Notes under the pieces: generated by a model
The model's database searches: none
The model's input: only the letters and a program-made list of their open reading frames with translations
Told to the model about the DNA's origin: nothing
In this document: piece by piece, positions 61,635 through 64,000 of the stretch
Numbering within the stretch: position 1 is the stretch's first letter
Layout of the letters: each line of letters opens with the position of its first letter
Assembly (NCBI RefSeq): GCF_002949735.1
Contig: NZ_CP026681.1
Coordinates: forward strand, 558,001-622,000
DNA length: 64,000 bases
DNA from: Nostoc sp. 'Peltigera membranacea cyanobiont' N6
Lineage (GTDB): Bacteria; Cyanobacteriota; Cyanobacteriia; Cyanobacteriales; Nostocaceae
Direction: 5' to 3'
Translations under genes and position numbers: made by a program

Positions 61635-62165
61635 ATGGCAGTAAATGATGATGTCAAGTTAGGCAAAAACGTAAAGATTTTTCATCCTCATCTTGTAAAC
61701 CTATACGGTTGCGTTATTGGTGATGATACAAAAATTGGTACATTTGTGGAGATTCAGAAAGATGTCACGATAGGAAGTCGCTGTAAAATTTCATCTCACA
61801 GTTTTTTGTGTGAAGGAGTTGTATTAGAAGATGAAGTGTTTATTGGTCATGGAGTCATGTTCACTAACGACCTTTATCCTCGTGCAACCAATGAAGATGG
61901 TAGTTTAAAAACTGAAGATGACTGGTATACAGTCAAGACTTTAGTGAAGCGCTGTGCATCTATTGGTAGTAATGCGACCATCCTGCCAGGAGTAACTATT
62001 GGTGAGAAAGCCATCATCGGTTCTGGTGCAGTCGTAACTCGTAATGTTCCCGATTATGCAATTGTAGTGGGAGTGCCAGCTAATATTGTAGGTGATGTGC
62101 GCGATGGGCTACGCCCTGCCGTAAGCGATCGCCAAAATTTAGAAATATCAGCTAACAGTTTGTGA
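61635..62165 (+). CDS. Hexapeptide-repeat acetyltransferase (WbpD-like)
   Basis: This 176-aa protein has left-handed beta-helix repeats (IGDDTKIGTFVEIQKDVTIG, then IGSNATILPGVTIGEKAIIG and SGAVVTRNVP) and the GHGVMFTNDLYPRA loop that recalls WbpD/WlbB N-acetyltransferases. Those enzymes acetylate the 3-amino group of UDP-2-acetamido-3-amino-uronic acid. It lies before the Gfo/Idh and DegT genes, giving the three enzymes of that pathway. The specific substrate is inferred from context. Confidence 0.85.
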   Translation: MAVNDDVKLGKNVKIFHPHLVNLYGCVIGDDTKIGTFVEIQKDVTIGSRCKISSHSFLCEGVVLEDEVFIGHGVMFTNDLYPRATNEDGSLKTEDDWYTVKTLVKRCASIGSNATILPGVTIGEKAIIGSGAVVTRNVPDYAIVVGVPANIVGDVRDGLRPAVSDRQNLEISANSL

Positions 62166-62258
62166 GAGCCTTTCTTCTGTATTTGTTGAAAACTGAAGCC
62201 TTGCAAAGATAAAGATTTTTTAAATAAAAAAGCAATTAATTTGCAATTCACCCAGGAA

Positions 62259-62284
62259 CTATTGCCACCTTTTAGTGGCAGTAG
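62259..62284. other. Small hairpin in the gap before the Gfo/Idh gene
   Basis: CTATTGCCAC (62259-62268) pairs with GTGGCAGTAG (62275-62284) with one G-T pair. A six-base loop lies between. It may be a processing or attenuation site inside the operon. No T-tract follows. Confidence 0.4.
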
Positions 62285-62325
62285 TTGATAATCCATAAAA
62301 AATAAATTTTGATTAGTTAAAAGCA

Positions 62326-63363
62326 ATGGCAAATATCATTAATATCGGTGTCATCGGCTATGGTTATTGGGGCCCGAATCTGGTAAGAAATTTTGTAGAG
62401 ATGCCAGGAGTTCAGGTTAGAACAGTCAGTGATTTTAATCCAGAACTATTGGCAAAGGTGCAAGCTCGGTATCCCGCTATCCAAGTTACAAAAGATTGTC
62501 GAGACATATTTATAGATCCTAAGATTGATGCTGTAGCGATCGCCACACCAGTTTCAACTCACTTTGAATTAGCTTTAGCTGCCTTGCAAGCTGGTAAACA
62601 CGTGATGGTAGAGAAGCCAATGACAACTACCTCCGAGCAAGCAATGCGGCTGATTGAAGAGGCAGAAAAACGCAACCTAGTGTTAATGGTCGATCACACC
62701 TTTGTGTATACGGGTGCTGTCCGCAAGATGCACGATTTGATTGCCACTAATTCCTTGGGTGATATTTACTACTATGATTCTGTCCGCGTCAACCTGGGAC
62801 TTTTTCAGCATGATGTGAATGTCATCTGGGATTTGGCAGTCCACGACCTCTCAATCATGAGCTACCTATTGCCATCCCAGCCTTATGCTGTCTCCGCTAC
62901 AGGCATCAGCCACGTTCCTGGAGAACCAGAAAATCTCGCCTATTTGACCTTATTCTTTGAAAAAAATCTCATTGCTCACATTAATGTCAATTGGTTAGCA
63001 CCAGTAAAAATCCGCCGCACATTGATTGGTGGTAGTCAACGGATGATTGTTTACGATGACTTAGAACCCAGTGAGAAAGTCAAGATTTACGATAAGGGGA
63101 TTACAGTCAACGGCAACTCCGAAAGCGTGTACCAAATGATGATTGGTTATCGCACAGGGGATATGTACTCACCCAAGTTAGATATGACAGAAGCCTTGAA
63201 AACAGAAGGATTGCACTTCATTGATTGTATTGAAAAAGGCGATCGCCCCATTACTGATGGAAAAGCAGGACTGCGGGTAGTCAGAATTCTCGAAGCTGCA
63301 TCCCAATCTCTCAAGCAGCAAGGCCGACTAATTGAACTGAATGTGGCAGAGGTAGCAGCATGA
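62326..63363 (+). CDS. Gfo/Idh/MocA-family sugar dehydrogenase (WbpB-like)
   Basis: This 345-aa protein has NAD-binding GVIGYGYWGPNLVRNF, AIATPVSTH, VMVEKPMTTT with the conserved EKP, and VIWDLAVHDLSIM with the catalytic His. In WbpB/WlbA systems this enzyme oxidises C3 of UDP-GlcNAcA to a 3-keto sugar. It overlaps the aminotransferase gene by four bases (ATGA), so the two are coupled. That fits the dehydrogenase-aminotransferase pair acting in sequence. Confidence 0.88.
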   Translation: MANIINIGVIGYGYWGPNLVRNFVEMPGVQVRTVSDFNPELLAKVQARYPAIQVTKDCRDIFIDPKIDAVAIATPVSTHFELALAALQAGKHVMVEKPMTTTSEQAMRLIEEAEKRNLVLMVDHTFVYTGAVRKMHDLIATNSLGDIYYYDSVRVNLGLFQHDVNVIWDLAVHDLSIMSYLLPSQPYAVSATGISHVPGEPENLAYLTLFFEKNLIAHINVNWLAPVKIRRTLIGGSQRMIVYDDLEPSEKVKIYDKGITVNGNSESVYQMMIGYRTGDMYSPKLDMTEALKTEGLHFIDCIEKGDRPITDGKAGLRVVRILEAASQSLKQQGRLIELNVAEVAA

Positions 63364-64000
63364 TTCCATTTGTAGACCTAAAAACTCAATACCTGAGTAT
63401 TAAAGACGAAATTGATACTGCTGTTTTGAAAGTACTTGCAAGTACGCAATTCGTTTTGGGCAATGAAGTTAAAGCCTTTGAAGAAGAATTTGCCAGTTAC
63501 TGCAATGCAGATTATGGCATTGCTGTCAATACAGGTACTAGCGCCCTCCATTTAGCATTACTAGCAGCTGGCATTGGTGCTGGTGACGAAGTGATTACCG
63601 TGCCTTTCACCTTCGTTGCGACCACAGCAGCAATTTGTTATACCGGAGCCACACCTGTTTTCGTAGATATCGATCCTGTTTCCTACACAATAGATGTCAC
63701 CCAAATTGAAAAAGCAATAACCGAACGCACCAAAGCGATTCTCCCCGTGCATTTGTACGGACAACCAGCAGACATGGAGCCAATTTTGAATATTGCTCGC
63801 CGTCATGGTTTAGCCGTTATAGAAGATGCAGCCCAAGCTCACGGGGCTGAGTACAAGGGGCAGAGGGTAGGTAGTATCGGTGATATTGGTTGTTTTAGTT
63901 TTTACCCTGGTAAGAATTTAGGGGCTTACGGTGAGGGAGGTATGGCAGTCACCAATAATCCTGAATATGCCCAGACTATGGGAATGCTACGCGACTGGGG
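63360..64000 (+). CDS. DegT/DnrJ/EryC1 aminotransferase (WbpE-like), truncated by window end
   Basis: The open 213 codons read IPFVDLKTQYLSIKDEIDTA, GTSALHLALLAAGIGAGDEV, VIEDAAQAHGAEYKG and FSFYPGKNLGAYGEGGMA, with the PLP Lys in PGKNLG. This is the DegT/WbpE aminotransferase family, which puts an amino group at C3 of the 3-keto sugar using glutamate. The start overlaps the previous stop as ATGA. The rest lies beyond base 64000. The order here is acetyltransferase, dehydrogenase, aminotransferase. Confidence 0.93.
   Translation, partial: MIPFVDLKTQYLSIKDEIDTAVLKVLASTQFVLGNEVKAFEEEFASYCNADYGIAVNTGTSALHLALLAAGIGAGDEVITVPFTFVATTAAICYTGATPVFVDIDPVSYTIDVTQIEKAITERTKAILPVHLYGQPADMEPILNIARRHGLAVIEDAAQAHGAEYKGQRVGSIGDIGCFSFYPGKNLGAYGEGGMAVTNNPEYAQTMGMLRDW

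Noticed and set aside
1..64000. CRISPR arrays, tRNA and rRNA genes, complete insertion sequences
   Set aside because: No regularly spaced repeat-spacer pattern, cloverleaf or transposase was found. The tandem repeats seen are heptamers or in-frame coding repeats without spacers.

Overview
The window looks like a chromosomal segment of a filamentous, heterocyst-type cyanobacterium (Nostocales, Nostoc/Anabaena-like). Supporting signs are many GCGATCGC (HIP1) octamers, heptameric short tandem repeats such as ATTACGA and ATTAGTC/ATTGGGC, a CP12 gene, DUF751 next to rbfA, DUF4327 and DUF3177 genes, an SLH-domain iron-uptake porin, a kdp operon with the cyanobacterial kdpG gene, and a probable HetZ-family gene. 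No rRNA, tRNA or CRISPR array was seen.

Region 1 (1-22.3 kb) is a contractile injection system (CIS/eCIS) locus. A minus-strand operon (5222 down to 1) encodes a small tail protein, a tube paralogue, a 1115-aa repeat-rich protein with a tape-measure-like signature, a CIS tube/baseplate protein and the start of a VgrG-like spike. A plus-strand gene at 5415 encodes a DUF4157 (HExxH) protein with a variable C-terminus, a likely cargo or effector. A second minus-strand operon (12278 down to 7652) is regulatory: histidine kinase, LuxR-type response regulator, pseudokinase fused to a PstS-like domain, and zinc-ribbon/FHA protein. Divergent from it, a plus-strand operon (12761-21894) encodes the Pvc16-like cap, sheath, two tubes, two small chaperone-like proteins, a DUF6760 reading frame apparently reached by -1 frameshifting, an FHA protein fused to a degenerate methylglyoxal-synthase domain, and a CHASE2 Ser/Thr kinase. 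Kinase, pseudokinase and two FHA proteins around one CIS suggest control by protein phosphorylation, as in the PpkA/Fha axis of some type VI secretion systems.

Region 2 (22.4-41.8 kb) is mostly housekeeping and cyanobacterial conserved genes: larC, a Sua5/YrdC-type gene, a HetZ-related gene, a small restriction-modification pair, DUF751-rbfA, DUF4327, an SDR oxidoreductase with a decayed neighbour, a CDF metal transporter, a receiver-only response regulator, cbiD-guaA, several conserved unknowns, CP12 and a FIST sensor protein.

Region 3 (42.4-53.2 kb) holds the kdpA-kdpB-kdpG-kdpC potassium pump operon without kdpD/kdpE, a stand-alone TrkA-C-like protein, a Cys-rich membrane protein, a pentapeptide-repeat protein, a small conserved protein, a glycosyltransferase-like protein and an SLH porin. 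Region 4 (53.4-64 kb) is a surface-polysaccharide locus: a Wzc-type tyrosine autokinase and, divergently, a GT4 glycosyltransferase, a Wzm/Wzt ABC exporter, and an acetyltransferase, Gfo/Idh dehydrogenase and DegT aminotransferase resembling the WbpD/WbpB/WbpE pathway to 2,3-diacetamido sugars. The last gene runs off the end.

Intergenic DNA is rich in perfect or near-perfect hairpins and heptamer tandem repeats. A 14-19 bp hairpin family occurs at 19580 and on both sides of the kdp operon.
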